From positions 1 to 61,499 of IMG/VR virus record IMGVR_UViG_3300034198_020069: DNA of 61,499 nucleotides, one strand, 5' to 3'. The notes under the pieces are model-generated. The model worked only from the letters and a program-made list of their open reading frames with translations. It had not been told where the DNA came from and searched no databases. Positions 8,554 to 17,853 of the stretch are shown here, piece after piece; position 1 is the stretch's first letter; each line of letters starts with the position of its first letter. Source of the stretch: a virus. The position numbers were made by a program, and so were the translations under genes.

Positions 8554-9165
8554 TTATATTATAGGGCATGTGCCTTTAGAACAAAGAATTTCAGTTATTA
8601 AAGTATTTACGTTGGTATATTTATTAGTTAAATTAGAATTAAATTCTTTTCCTTCTTTAACTAAATGCATGTATGAGCCTGGGTTGGATGGGTTACTAAC
8701 GAAATCCCAGCATAAAAGTTCAAAATCATCTTGAACTTCCATAATTTCGCCCATTTGTTTTAAAGATCCCATACCTCTAGAGGATACTCCTACTTGTACC
8801 CTATTTTCGATAAGGGCCTTAAGAATATTTCCAGATGCTGTAGGTAAAATTTCTATTTTACCCATAATATGATCATTATCCCACCACAACTCACGTATAA
8901 TATGAGATACATTTTTTAAATTAATAATAGAGGATTCAGGATGATCTAATTCTCCAGTAGCTCTATTTTGTTTAACTATTTCTAGATATTTTTTAATTTC
9001 TCTTTCCCATAAATTCCTAGAATAATATCTACCATTACCATTTTTAACTTCTACAGTAGCTAATATCCCTTCTATTATAGGATTACCTAAAGGAGATTTT
9101 AATCCTTCATTTAAAGAAATAGGATTAACATTAAAAGGAATAGTTTCTATTAATACTTGTTTCAT
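8554..9165 (-). CDS. prohead maturation protease (gp21-like)
   Basis: 203 residues, the usual size for T4-type prohead proteases. The catalytic His lies in GELDHPESS (H75) and the Ser in VGVSSRGMGS (S128/S129). The family motif NGNGRYYSRNLWE is near 42-54. The N-terminus contains ISLNE-G (site at residue 20), matching the expected self-cleavage consensus I/L-x-E before a small residue. It lies between portal-proximal genes and the scaffold, as in T4. Confidence 0.93.
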   Translation of the reverse strand: MKQVLIETIPFNVNPISLNEGLKSPLGNPIIEGILATVEVKNGNGRYYSRNLWEREIKKYLEIVKQNRATGELDHPESSIINLKNVSHIIRELWWDNDHIMGKIEILPTASGNILKALIENRVQVGVSSRGMGSLKQMGEIMEVQDDFELLCWDFVSNPSNPGSYMHLVKEGKEFNSNLTNKYTNVNTLITEILCSKGTCPII

Positions 9166-9168
9166 GTT

Positions 9169-10374
9169 TTATTTTTTACCAAAATTTTCATTGATTTCTC
9201 TTCCTCCTTCGTATGAAGCAACAGTTAAATCAGAATCATACCAATCAGATACTCTATATTCTCCTGACCCCTCTTCGGTTTCTTCTACATGTTGAGTTAC
9301 ACCTTCTTTTTTAGATATTTGTTTTGCTTCTTTTTTAGCATCTTCTAAAGACATACCATGACTTTCTTTTAATGAAGATTTTTTCAAATCAGCAATTTTC
9401 ATTAATCTCATTTCGTTATTTATCCATGCATTGGCGTTACCTTCACCTTCAATAGTTTTAACATGTTTTCCATTTTTAAAAATAAAATATACCCCATCTC
9501 CTTGATATTCTTTGGTGAATATTTTGTCTATATTACTTAATTCAGATTTTCTGTATCCTATAGGATCATGAAACATACTTATTTCCTTAATTTTAGATTT
9601 TTTCAAATCAGAAGCTTTTACCCAAGTATCAGGTCTTCTTCCATATTTTAGATTTTTTATGTAAATTCTATCATCAACTATACGAGTAACTTCATGGTTT
9701 ATACCTTTATACTTAACTTTATCACCTACTTGAAATCCTTCAGGTTTATGCATAGGACCTACTGAACGAGTTTCCATTTCTTCTTTTATTAAAGTGTTTA
9801 TTATTTTTCGAAGTTTAGATTCTTTTAAATCTCCATACCCACTAGATTTATATTTACCTTTAGGTTCTTTAGGAGTACCTAAACCTGGATGTTCTGTGGT
9901 ATATCCTACTCCCTTAACTCCGAATTGACCATCCTTAACATAGAAATTTTTATCTTTTGTTAAGTTTTTAGCTACAATTTCCTTAAGCTCATCAGTACTT
10001 TTATCTTTATTTTTAGGATCTCCCATTTCTGTATAGAATCCTTTAATAAAAGCTTCACTATACAAGTTATCAATATTTTTAGGATCTTTATAATCAAATC
10101 CTTTAGTAGAAGCTTCTTCTACTTCTTTTGATATTTTTTCTTCTTGTAAAAATTCATTAAATCCTTTAAAAGGATCAAAAGTTTTTTTAGTAACTACTCC
10201 TCCTATACCTTCGTTAATAATATTTTTTTGTTTTAAAATATTAACAGCTTCATTGTATGTTGTATAGTTGGGTAAGTATTCAGGGAATAAATTTTTAGCA
10301 TGTTTTAAAAAAACATCTTTATGTCCCTTACCTTCTTTTATTAAATTAAATTGATTCTGAAGTGATTTATTCAT
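9169..10374 (-). CDS. head-associated multidomain protein
   Basis: 401 residues from the ATG at 10374. An upstream in-frame ATG at 10428 lies inside the neighbouring gene and adds an unlikely leader, so I prefer MNKSLQNQFNLIKEG. The N-terminus carries LIKE-G and IINE-G, both prohead-protease-like sites. Residues about 200-270 contain a KOW/SH3-like GDKVKYKGINHEV segment, and LKES recurs three times. It is probably an internal head protein processed during maturation; no enzyme motif is seen. Confidence 0.6.
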   Translation of the reverse strand: MNKSLQNQFNLIKEGKGHKDVFLKHAKNLFPEYLPNYTTYNEAVNILKQKNIINEGIGGVVTKKTFDPFKGFNEFLQEEKISKEVEEASTKGFDYKDPKNIDNLYSEAFIKGFYTEMGDPKNKDKSTDELKEIVAKNLTKDKNFYVKDGQFGVKGVGYTTEHPGLGTPKEPKGKYKSSGYGDLKESKLRKIINTLIKEEMETRSVGPMHKPEGFQVGDKVKYKGINHEVTRIVDDRIYIKNLKYGRRPDTWVKASDLKKSKIKEISMFHDPIGYRKSELSNIDKIFTKEYQGDGVYFIFKNGKHVKTIEGEGNANAWINNEMRLMKIADLKKSSLKESHGMSLEDAKKEAKQISKKEGVTQHVEETEEGSGEYRVSDWYDSDLTVASYEGGREINENFGKK

Positions 10375-10387
10375 ATTAATACATATT

Positions 10388-10624
10388 TTAAGGATAAAGT
10401 AAAATAGCCCCTGCTGAAATAGAAGCACTTGTTATATATAAAGGTACAGTAGTTCCTGTACCAAATGTTAATGTATTAGTACTTGTAGCTAAAGTAGTCC
10501 CAAAATAATCTTTAAGACCTGTAAAAGTAACGGCTTGAGCTACGGTAAATCCCGCGAAAGAACCTGTTATTGATGCTGAACCACTGAGGATTACAGCAGA
10601 GCTGTTTACTGGTATATTTGCCAT
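10388..10624 (-). CDS. small beta-rich virion protein (78 aa)
   Basis: It begins MANIPVNSSAVILSGSASIT and is composed of Ser/Thr/Gly/Ala with alternating hydrophobics and no charged clusters. This is typical of small decoration or fibre-tip proteins. It sits between two head genes in the same transcript. I do not recognise a family. Confidence 0.55.
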   Translation of the reverse strand: MANIPVNSSAVILSGSASITGSFAGFTVAQAVTFTGLKDYFGTTLATSTNTLTFGTGTTVPLYITSASISAGAILLYP

Positions 10625-10630
10625 ATTTTT

Positions 10631-11086
10631 TTATTGTTTTAGTAATTCGGTTATATCTTTTAAATAATCTAAAATTAGATCTGTAGGTATAACTACAGAA
10701 TAAGATTGTGGATTATTTTTATAATATTCAATTGTCTCGTTTTTGGAATCTCTTAATTTAGATGATATTTTATTTATTTCATTGAATATTAAATCAAAGG
10801 CCTTAATACGATCTTCTTGAAATTTATATAAAGATGAATCTTCCTCCCATAATTGTTTAACATCAATTGCTTTAGATTGTTTTGCTAATTTTTTAGAGTT
10901 AACTAATTTATAGTTAAATTTTTCAACATAAATATTATTTTTAACTCCATCCTTACCTGCTTTAGGCCCTTTACCTAAAGAACTACCAGGATTGGCTTCT
11001 TTAATTTTTTTAGTTAGCTTAAAAGCAAAAGGAGTCGCATATTGAGCTCCTAAACCTGGTGAGAAATTTTCGTTAGTTTTTTTCAT
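10631..11086 (-). CDS. conserved-type head-region protein (151 aa)
   Basis: It starts MKKTNENFSPGLGAQYATPF; the middle has YVEKFNYKLVNSKKLAKQSKA and the C-terminal half is helical. The first 14 bp overlap the upstream gene end. The GAQYATPFAF motif is reminiscent of proteins next to the portal in marine T4-like phages, but I cannot name a family. A structural or head-assembly role is inferred from location. Confidence 0.5.
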   Translation of the reverse strand: MKKTNENFSPGLGAQYATPFAFKLTKKIKEANPGSSLGKGPKAGKDGVKNNIYVEKFNYKLVNSKKLAKQSKAIDVKQLWEEDSSLYKFQEDRIKAFDLIFNEINKISSKLRDSKNETIEYYKNNPQSYSVVIPTDLILDYLKDITELLKQ

Positions 11087-11936
11087 TAGCTATATTCAAT
11101 TCATGAATCAATTGATAATATTGAAGTAAATCAATCATATTATCATTTTTTATAGACTCATTTTTATTTAAAGGTTTAATAAAATTAAGAATTTCTTTTA
11201 ATTTAATTTTAATAACTGTATCATCGGTTAATTTAATGTGATTTTTAATTAAATTTTGAATTTCATTAATGTTTTGGTTATAAAATTCTTTTAATTTAGG
11301 TGTAGAATCAACAGATGTTACATATTCTCTTAATACTCTTTTTTGAGATTCTAATAGAGAATCATATTTAGAATTAAATTTTTCTAATAAAATTTTATAA
11401 GTTAAAAGTCGTACATCTTTACTATTATTTGAAAATTCTTCTAATAAATAATCTTTAGTATTTTCTTTAATAGGGGATTGAGTTAAACTTTCTAATAGAG
11501 TAAATTTATTCTCTACTATTTGTTTAGTATTTATATTATCTATATTTTCAGCCTCCATTAAGGTATATAGGGCAGCGTATTGTTTATAATTTTTTAATTT
11601 GATTTGAAAAAAGTCATTTATATTATAATGATTTTTAATTTCATTTATTAAATTATATTTTTGTTTTCTTAATGAAGATCTATTTAATTTTTTAGAAGAC
11701 TCTATAATAGTTTGAATTAAAATATTAGCTTTTGTTTCATTAAGTTTTTTACTTTTATTTAAGACTTCATATAATTTTAATTCTTTACTTAACTCACTTT
11801 TAGTAAAATAATTTTTTATTATTTTTAACGCTGGAGAATCTAACCCATTTAAAGTATCCGATGTTACTTGTTTAACTAATAATTCAAAAAGAATACCAGT
11901 GTTCTTATATTTACTATGTTTTATTAAGTTAGCCAT
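11073..11936 (-). CDS. portal-adjacent helical protein (287 aa)
   Basis: It begins MANLIKHSKYKNTGILFELL and is almost entirely alpha-helical, rich in Lys/Asn/Leu. Several LxE sites appear (LLESLTQS, LLEEFSN). The N-terminal KNTGILFELLVKQVTSDTL segment looks strongly conserved in character. It lies between portal and protease genes and follows a late promoter-like element. Function is unknown; a head-core or portal-assembly role is inferred. Confidence 0.55.
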   Translation of the reverse strand: MANLIKHSKYKNTGILFELLVKQVTSDTLNGLDSPALKIIKNYFTKSELSKELKLYEVLNKSKKLNETKANILIQTIIESSKKLNRSSLRKQKYNLINEIKNHYNINDFFQIKLKNYKQYAALYTLMEAENIDNINTKQIVENKFTLLESLTQSPIKENTKDYLLEEFSNNSKDVRLLTYKILLEKFNSKYDSLLESQKRVLREYVTSVDSTPKLKEFYNQNINEIQNLIKNHIKLTDDTVIKIKLKEILNFIKPLNKNESIKNDNMIDLLQYYQLIHELNIANEKN

Positions 11937-11940
11937 TTTA

Positions 11941-11950
11941 TTATAAATAT
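11941..11950 (-). promoter_or_regulatory. late promoter-like element
   Basis: The minus strand reads ATATATTTATAATAAAATG, the start codon following within 5 bp of the AT element. It has the same form as the element upstream of the portal gene. Confidence 0.45.
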
Positions 11951-11960
11951 ATATAGAGAA

Positions 11961-13826
11961 TTAATCATTTAAATTTTTTTCATCTAAAAATGAAATTTTT
12001 TTACCTTTTAAAGATTCTAATAATATTTTATTTTGGGGAGATATAATTTTACGAGTTTCCAATGCTAAAGGCGATCCTCCTTTATATCTTACCTTACCAT
12101 AAGATTCAGATTCTTTAGATTTATTTCCTTTTGAACCTAATCTATCTAAACCAAAAGCATTATCTTGAGTATTAATATTTGAAGCTTTTTCTTTAGGACG
12201 TCCTAGAGTAGAATCTTTATTATAACCATCAGGTACACTAGCATTACCATATCTACTACGTCCGTATAATGAAGCTAAATCATGAGGAGTTCCATATGAA
12301 CGTCCAGTTTCTTGTGGGTCATTACCTTCTTCTTTTATTTGAGTTAATCTAAATAAACGTTTTTGATCTTCAATAATTAAATCTCTATATTCATCATATT
12401 GATCTTCACTTAAATGGAATATATTATGATAAATCCAATCTGAAGGTAATAAACTTGATTCCATTAAAGATTTAGCTAGTTCTACTTTTTCTTTCATTAA
12501 GTTTATTCTTTCTTGATCATAAATAATAGAAGGGGTTGTTAAACTTAATTCAAAATTAGATAATTGTTCTCCATCAAATCCTTGAGAGTATAAATGGATA
12601 ATAGCAATTTTATATAATTCAGATAAAATAATTCTTTGAATTCTATCAATAGTTCTACCAAATCTAATATCTTCTGCTGCTAATGTAGCTTTACCTGTTA
12701 AGTCTTTTTCATAACCCATAAAAGCTTTAGGTACTTTAAGGGCTGCAAATAGTTTATCTCTTAAATATTCTACGTCTTTAATTCCATCATATTCTAATCC
12801 CTTTAGAGTATCAATTTTAGTACTAGAATCATTACCTCTCATAGGAATGTAAAAATCTTCTAGAATACTCTGCATATTATATTTTAAATTATATTCTCCA
12901 TTATTTTCATTATATAAAGGAGTTTTCTTCATTGTGTTAATAGTTTTTTGCATAAAACCTTCTACTTCATGAGCAGGCATACTTCCAACATTAACATAAA
13001 ATACTCGTTTTTCAGGAGCTCTAGTGATCCTATGTATTAACATAGCATCTTCCATTAAAATATATTGTTTAAATAAACGTCTAGCAGGTTCTAAATAAGA
13101 TCTACCATAGGGTAAATAATTAGTATCAGATAATAGTCTGAAGTGAGCTATTTCGTAATTATCAAATATTATAGAATTAGTTGAAGGTTGAGCATTAGGT
13201 GTAGAATAATAACCTGAACCTCCTGTAAAGTATCCTTCAGGAGAATATAAAAATTCAATTTTAGCAGGATTTTCAGGATCAAAATTCTCTCTACGTTGAA
13301 TATGGTAAGCAGTGTAAGGGATTATATTAAATACTCCAAACTTTTCAGATATTTCTAATTTTAAAAAGAAATCTCCATATTTACACATTTGTCTTACCCA
13401 TGACCATAAATTAAATTCAATATTAAGAATATCATAAAATAAATTATAAAGTATACGTTGAATATCCTCGTCACTACTTCTGATTTGAAGAACTTCACCC
13501 ATATCATTTTTTAATGTACATTCATCTGCTATAATATCTAAAGCTGAAGCTACAATAGCATCTGTATCCATTGTATCATAATCACTATACAGATATGTTC
13601 TTAAATATTGATAATTTATATTAAATTGTTGACCTAATAAAGATGTAGAAGAGGGATTTCTATAGATTTTATTAAATCTATCCATTAATGAATTAGTTTG
13701 AAATTCCCCGCTAGTTTGTATTTTATTAGTATCTATTACTTTTAATTGTCTCCCACCTTCGTTTCTGATAATAACATCAGTAGAAAATAATTGTTGTAAT
13801 CTAGAAAATATATTTTTTTCAGCCAT
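11961..13826 (-). CDS. portal protein (gp20-like)
   Basis: 621 residues, slightly longer than T4 gp20. Landmarks are DTDAIVASALDIIADECTLK (about 85-104), LEPARRLFKQYILMEDAMLI (about 243-262) and RAPEKRVFYVNVGSMP (about 267-282), all characteristic of T4-type portals. The C-terminal about 100 residues are low-complexity Gly/Ser/Lys sequence. It follows the terminase gene by 20 bp with a late-type element between. It forms the dodecameric packaging vertex. Confidence 0.95.
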   Translation of the reverse strand: MAEKNIFSRLQQLFSTDVIIRNEGGRQLKVIDTNKIQTSGEFQTNSLMDRFNKIYRNPSSTSLLGQQFNINYQYLRTYLYSDYDTMDTDAIVASALDIIADECTLKNDMGEVLQIRSSDEDIQRILYNLFYDILNIEFNLWSWVRQMCKYGDFFLKLEISEKFGVFNIIPYTAYHIQRRENFDPENPAKIEFLYSPEGYFTGGSGYYSTPNAQPSTNSIIFDNYEIAHFRLLSDTNYLPYGRSYLEPARRLFKQYILMEDAMLIHRITRAPEKRVFYVNVGSMPAHEVEGFMQKTINTMKKTPLYNENNGEYNLKYNMQSILEDFYIPMRGNDSSTKIDTLKGLEYDGIKDVEYLRDKLFAALKVPKAFMGYEKDLTGKATLAAEDIRFGRTIDRIQRIILSELYKIAIIHLYSQGFDGEQLSNFELSLTTPSIIYDQERINLMKEKVELAKSLMESSLLPSDWIYHNIFHLSEDQYDEYRDLIIEDQKRLFRLTQIKEEGNDPQETGRSYGTPHDLASLYGRSRYGNASVPDGYNKDSTLGRPKEKASNINTQDNAFGLDRLGSKGNKSKESESYGKVRYKGGSPLALETRKIISPQNKILLESLKGKKISFLDEKNLND

Positions 13827-13837
13827 AAAATTATTTA

Positions 13838-13847
13838 TTATAAATAT
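13838..13847 (-). promoter_or_regulatory. late promoter-like element before portal gene
   Basis: The minus strand reads ATATTTATAATAAATAA within 20 bp of the portal start, in the gap after the terminase stop. It shares the TTTATAA core with the other late units. Confidence 0.45.
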
Positions 13848-15409
13848 TATAGGAGCCAGCTAATATCCTCATTGCGGCCTCCTATTTGTTGAATATATGG
13901 ATTTACTATTTGATTTCCACGGGAAAATATAGGAGTTCCTACATTTCTTTTTATGTTAGATAAAGTAGCACGAGTTATATCCATACTTTGTTGTTGGAAT
14001 TTTAAAGAAGTGTCCCTTAAAAACATACCAATACCAAAAGACATAATTAAATCATCATTATACCCATATTGAGCTTCAGGCCTTCCATTTCTCCATACAA
14101 ATACTTTCATTTCTTCTGATAATCTTTTAGATTGTATAGTAACACTTCTTTCCTGAACATACTCTCTAAATTTATTTACTACTAAGGGTCGAGTTCTTAA
14201 AGACATATTAAAGCCTGGAGTTAGATTCTGAGATAATTCATATTTATTAAAATATGTTTCGGCTGTTATATTATCTCCTTTAGGTGAATAATAGAAATTT
14301 TGGTAATTTGATTCTAAAACAGTTTCAATTGTAGCCCAACCTATAGAAGAGTTTTCTATAACTAAAAGAGCACCATTATATTCATTAGCTAGACCCAAAA
14401 GAAATTTTCCAAATTCTTTAGGTGATAATTGACCTTTATATTCAGCTACTTGAGTATTAGTTTGAATATCTATTACTTGAGCTGCTGAAAAGTCTTTTCC
14501 ATCTCCTCTAGCTACATCACCTACAACTAAATAATCTCTAGTATAATCAGGATGTTCCCATATCCATAAATTTTTATCAGCTCCTCTACGTTCTATAGGC
14601 TCTTTTATTGTAGTTTGGGATATAAACTCCAACCATTCACTTAAAAATACTGTATCTCCTGATGTTGTAAAATCGCAATCACATTCTTGTGCAGCTAAAC
14701 GAGGGTCCCCTAAAAGTTCATCTTGCATCTTCCTCCAAGCTTCATCTCTTTCAGGATGTACTTTCCAAGGTAATTTAATAGGTAAAAATTGATTATCCCC
14801 AGATTCAGCAGCAACCCAAGTTTTATGGAACCAATTTCCTGTACCATAAGGAGTAGATAATACAATAGCCCCACCCCCAGTTGCTAGAGTTTGTTGAGCT
14901 GAAGCCCATATTTCACCAATATTATCAATAAAAGCAGCCTCATCTATAATCAACAAAGATACAGCTTCAGATCTACCCGCATCTGAGGCAGCTGAAACGG
15001 CTTTAATTTGGGAACCATTTTTAAGTCTAAGAGTTAATTTATTATTTTCTTCTGCTTCTACTTTTAACCATGATGGTAAGTTTTCAAACATAAACTTAAC
15101 CTTAGTTACCATATTTTTAGCAGTTTCTTGTTTAGTAGCTAAACATAATACGTTTTTATCTTTATGAAATAACATTAACCATAAAGCGTATCCGGCCGCT
15201 AAAGTAGAAATACCTAACTGTCGAGATTTTAATATAATTGAATATGGATTATCTTTCCATAAATTTAAAACTTTGGATTGAAAAGGGTAGAGATTAAATA
15301 TAATTCTACCCCTTTGTGGATGTTGTATATGACAATACTTACTCATAAAATGAGAAGGACTATTAGCACATTTTACATACTCATCTATTATTATTTGTTT
15401 TATTTCCAT
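13847..15409 (-). CDS. terminase large subunit (gp17-like)
   Basis: 520 residues. The ATPase has a deviant Walker A, KSRQLGIST (61-69), in which the usual GK lysine is replaced by Ile and the upstream Lys/Arg is presumed to substitute, as in many terminases. Walker B is SLLIIDEAAF (151-160). The C-terminal nuclease shows VVGDVARGDGKDFSA and a later DDLIMSF. It powers DNA packaging through the portal and cuts concatemers. Its start overlaps the end of the upstream membrane-anchored gene. No small terminase was identified. Confidence 0.95.
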   Translation of the reverse strand: MEIKQIIIDEYVKCANSPSHFMSKYCHIQHPQRGRIIFNLYPFQSKVLNLWKDNPYSIILKSRQLGISTLAAGYALWLMLFHKDKNVLCLATKQETAKNMVTKVKFMFENLPSWLKVEAEENNKLTLRLKNGSQIKAVSAASDAGRSEAVSLLIIDEAAFIDNIGEIWASAQQTLATGGGAIVLSTPYGTGNWFHKTWVAAESGDNQFLPIKLPWKVHPERDEAWRKMQDELLGDPRLAAQECDCDFTTSGDTVFLSEWLEFISQTTIKEPIERRGADKNLWIWEHPDYTRDYLVVGDVARGDGKDFSAAQVIDIQTNTQVAEYKGQLSPKEFGKFLLGLANEYNGALLVIENSSIGWATIETVLESNYQNFYYSPKGDNITAETYFNKYELSQNLTPGFNMSLRTRPLVVNKFREYVQERSVTIQSKRLSEEMKVFVWRNGRPEAQYGYNDDLIMSFGIGMFLRDTSLKFQQQSMDITRATLSNIKRNVGTPIFSRGNQIVNPYIQQIGGRNEDISWLL

Positions 15410-15992
15410 TACCTTTATTTTTTAATTTCCAATATATTTTTCCAGATAACATAGGTTGAAAATTATTATTAACACCAATTCCCACACCATACATATTATT
15501 TTTACCGTTTCTATATAAAACTTCGGTTCCTATAAAATTTAATTGAGAGGGTGAACCTATTATATTACCTCCAACATACCATTCTTTAGGGTTTAAATAT
15601 ATCTCTTTGGTATGAGTTATTTCTGGGATGTTTAATTTATACGAAAAGCTCCTAGAAGATATTTTATTTAATGAAATTGTATCATTTACAACTACATTTC
15701 CTATTGTATCTAATTTAAGAGTATCAATATAAACATATTTAGAATAATAATCTTTTAAAATAGCTTCAGTATCTACTGGTAGAGTATCTACTACAGGAAA
15801 AGAATCTATTCTAGTTCTCCATTTAGGATAATATTTAGGAACTTCTACTTCAAAAGGAACTTTTTTTATTTCAGTTTTTACTATAACATCAGAAGTAGGG
15901 GTGTCTTGTTTCGAACACCCCTTTGCTATTAATAAATAACTAAGTATAAATATAATTCCTATTTGAATATAATTAATCCATTTCTGAGTCAT
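15381..15992 (-). CDS. membrane-anchored protein (DUF6808-like)
   Basis: 203 residues. A single N-terminal hydrophobic segment (about 8-25, IGIIFILSYLLIAKGCSK) precedes an extracytoplasmic domain with tandem short beta elements (KYVYIDTLKLDTIGNVVVND). This resembles DUF6808-type proteins of Bacteroidota phages. The Cys after AKG could be a poor lipobox. Stop TGA lies inside the terminase start. An envelope-facing role, possibly in lysis or entry, is inferred. Confidence 0.6.
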   Translation of the reverse strand: MTQKWINYIQIGIIFILSYLLIAKGCSKQDTPTSDVIVKTEIKKVPFEVEVPKYYPKWRTRIDSFPVVDTLPVDTEAILKDYYSKYVYIDTLKLDTIGNVVVNDTISLNKISSRSFSYKLNIPEITHTKEIYLNPKEWYVGGNIIGSPSQLNFIGTEVLYRNGKNNMYGVGIGVNNNFQPMLSGKIYWKLKNKGNGNKTNNNR

Positions 15993-16644
15993 CTAATTTT
16001 AATTTACTTTCTAGTTCTTTTTTTAATTTAGTTAATCTTTTTATATCCTCAAGATGTTTTTTATCTTCTTGAGTTCTTTTATCTGAGGGTTTAGAGGCGA
16101 TTTCTTTAGTTTTAGCTAAACCTTTTTTAAGTTGTTTAGTAATTGAGCTTAATTCAGCATGAAGTTTAGATATTGATTTTTCTTTTTTAATATCTTTAGT
16201 TGTAGGTTCTTTTTCAACATACATATCTTCTTTATCTACTTTACCATAAGTATCTTCTACTTCAACATCATCTTCCTCTTCATCTTTTTTCTCAGTAAGT
16301 TTAACATTTAAACCTTTAGAGGTATATTTTTTGATTTCAGAATCAGGAGTACCTTTTTTTAATTCAATCGCACCTTCTTCTTCAGATAAAATTCCAATAA
16401 TAGTTTCTTTAATTTGTTTCTTTAATTTAGAATGTTTCTCTTTAGAATACTCCTCAGTATGATTATCTACCCAACTTTTTCTCATCCATCTAGAAGGAGT
16501 TGCCTTATCACCTACTTGATAAACAAAATAATGTTCACTATCTTTATCTCTTACTTTAATAACATCTCCTACCTCAGCAAATACTCTACCTGAAGGGTAT
16601 GTTGCTACTTCAAATCTTTTAATTACTACTAATTTTTTTATCAT
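15973..16644 (-). CDS. acidic/coiled-coil head-region protein
   Basis: 223 residues. The N-terminal about 60 residues form an SH3-like segment (SGRVFAEVGDVIKVRD). Then comes KKQIKETIIGILSEEEGAIE, which resembles the LxxIIRExI peptide seen at the start of many neighbouring proteins, and a Lys/Glu coiled coil with an acidic patch (EEEDDVEVED). It overlaps both neighbours. No family is recognised; an internal or assembly role is inferred from these features. Confidence 0.5.
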   Translation of the reverse strand: MIKKLVVIKRFEVATYPSGRVFAEVGDVIKVRDKDSEHYFVYQVGDKATPSRWMRKSWVDNHTEEYSKEKHSKLKKQIKETIIGILSEEEGAIELKKGTPDSEIKKYTSKGLNVKLTEKKDEEEDDVEVEDTYGKVDKEDMYVEKEPTTKDIKKEKSISKLHAELSSITKQLKKGLAKTKEIASKPSDKRTQEDKKHLEDIKRLTKLKKELESKLKLDDSEMD

Positions 16645-16900
16645 ATATTTGAATTTTTAATTTAGTTTTACCTTTTATAACACGATGATATTCATGTTCA
16701 TTTATAAATATGACTTCTCCTTTTTTCATTTCAAAAGGAAGAGAATTCTCAAATTGAATATACCATCCTTCTCCTTCTAAAATAGTAATCTCTCTATCAT
16801 ATTTATCTCGATGCCATTTTAATTCTAAAGGATTTATATTTTCGTCAAATTCTCTAATAACTAAATTATTATATAAAACATCTTTATAAGGTTTATTCAT
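16619..16900 (-). CDS. cupin-fold protein
   Basis: 93 residues, one cupin domain. The sequence runs LKWHRDKYDREITILEGEGW, then a beta strand, then a second motif with GEVIFINEHEYHRVIKG. His residues at W-H-R and EYHR could bind metal, as in small cupins. The gene overlaps its neighbours by one to a few bases. The substrate is unknown; phage cupins of this size are usually uncharacterised. Confidence 0.75.
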   Translation of the reverse strand: MNKPYKDVLYNNLVIREFDENINPLELKWHRDKYDREITILEGEGWYIQFENSLPFEMKKGEVIFINEHEYHRVIKGKTKLKIQIYDKKISSN

Positions 16901-17535
16901 TAAGGAGTAGAAGTATTTTTAAATTCTGTTAGATATTGATTATCTGTTTCATACCCACCTTTATTTTCAATAGAATAAATATTCATATCAATTTTATAAC
17001 CAGGATTTTTATCAATTCTATTAAATGTCCAAGCATTATCCATCCAGATTATTCTATTATTTGGATAAATAAAATAATTCCCATTATCCATTTTAAAAAC
17101 ATGCCCACATTTATGTTCAGGTGTTTCAGAAAAATTTGTATCAAGCATTGTTCTGTTTTCATGACTCCAGTCTAATGTAAATAGATATTGTCCTTGTCTT
17201 TTGACACCTGTAATTGAGATTAAATCAGCTTTTAAACCGCTTAATCTTTCACGAATATTAACATCTATATATGAACTAAAACAATCCCAATAAATATGTT
17301 CATTTAAAGGTAATCTCTCAGCGTTCTTTTTCCAACAAAAAGCATGAATAGGCCTTCTGGTCCAATTAACACCATTTTCTAAAAAAGCTTCAAATAAAGG
17401 AATTCTTTTTTGTATAGAAGCTACAGAATGTATATCAGCTAAAGTAAATTCATTAAAACCTTTTTCATGATTAAATAAAAATTCGTTTCTAATATAACAT
17501 GTAATTGTTGGTATATTATGATTTAAATAAGCCAT
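16900..17535 (-). CDS. conserved T4-like hypothetical (MAYLN family)
   Basis: 211 residues beginning MAYLNHNIPTITCYIRNEFL. It has RRPIHAFCWKK, WDCFSSYIDV, FTLDWSHEN, and near the end EHKCGHVFKMDNGNYFIYPN and NNRIIWMDNAW. This pattern is familiar as a conserved uncharacterised protein encoded near the terminase in T4-like phages. The many Trp/His/Cys residues suggest a folded enzyme or binding protein, but no catalytic motif is clear. It is coupled to the cupin gene by a one-base overlap. Confidence 0.6.
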   Translation of the reverse strand: MAYLNHNIPTITCYIRNEFLFNHEKGFNEFTLADIHSVASIQKRIPLFEAFLENGVNWTRRPIHAFCWKKNAERLPLNEHIYWDCFSSYIDVNIRERLSGLKADLISITGVKRQGQYLFTLDWSHENRTMLDTNFSETPEHKCGHVFKMDNGNYFIYPNNRIIWMDNAWTFNRIDKNPGYKIDMNIYSIENKGGYETDNQYLTEFKNTSTP

Positions 17536-17853
17536 TTATCCATTTTTAATTAATAATTCTCCTAACACCTCTAAACGTCCTACTTCACGTTGAAATTCAA
17601 TTTGAGACATATTTAAGGATATCTTTTTATAAGTTTCTTCAAATTCTTTTTTTGATTTTTCTAAATCAAATTTTCCTTCTGAAGCTTTTTTATAGTAAGG
17701 TAATTTAACTTTAAAATGATGCCATGTTAAAAGAGCTAATCCTCCTTTTTCTTGGGCATTATCGCTAATTTTTTTAGCCCCTTCCCCACGAATCTTAGAA
17801 AAATCTTCTAAGGTTTCTTTTACCTCATTTATCAATTTAATTAACCTTATCAT
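17536..17853 (-). CDS. small protein, DUF5661-like
   Basis: 105 residues. An amphipathic N-terminus (MIRLIKLINEVKETL) is followed by GGLALLTWHHFKVKLPYYKK, which resembles the DUF5661 signature, and then a helix. The start ATGA overlaps the stop of the Dps-like gene. The N-terminal peptide is of the type shared by many genes in 17-28 kb, suggesting co-targeting, probably to the prohead (inference). Confidence 0.6.
   Translation of the reverse strand: MIRLIKLINEVKETLEDFSKIRGEGAKKISDNAQEKGGLALLTWHHFKVKLPYYKKASEGKFDLEKSKKEFEETYKKISLNMSQIEFQREVGRLEVLGELLIKNG

Noticed and set aside
9169-10428. Longer start at 10428 for the head-associated protein.
   Set aside because: The extra 18 codons lie inside the adjacent gene and give an unrelated hydrophobic leader; the ATG at 10374 gives a typical LIKEG N-terminus.
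15895-15925. Hairpin GGGGTGT/ACACCCC as a terminator.
   Set aside because: It lies within the coding region of the membrane-anchored protein and has no T-run.
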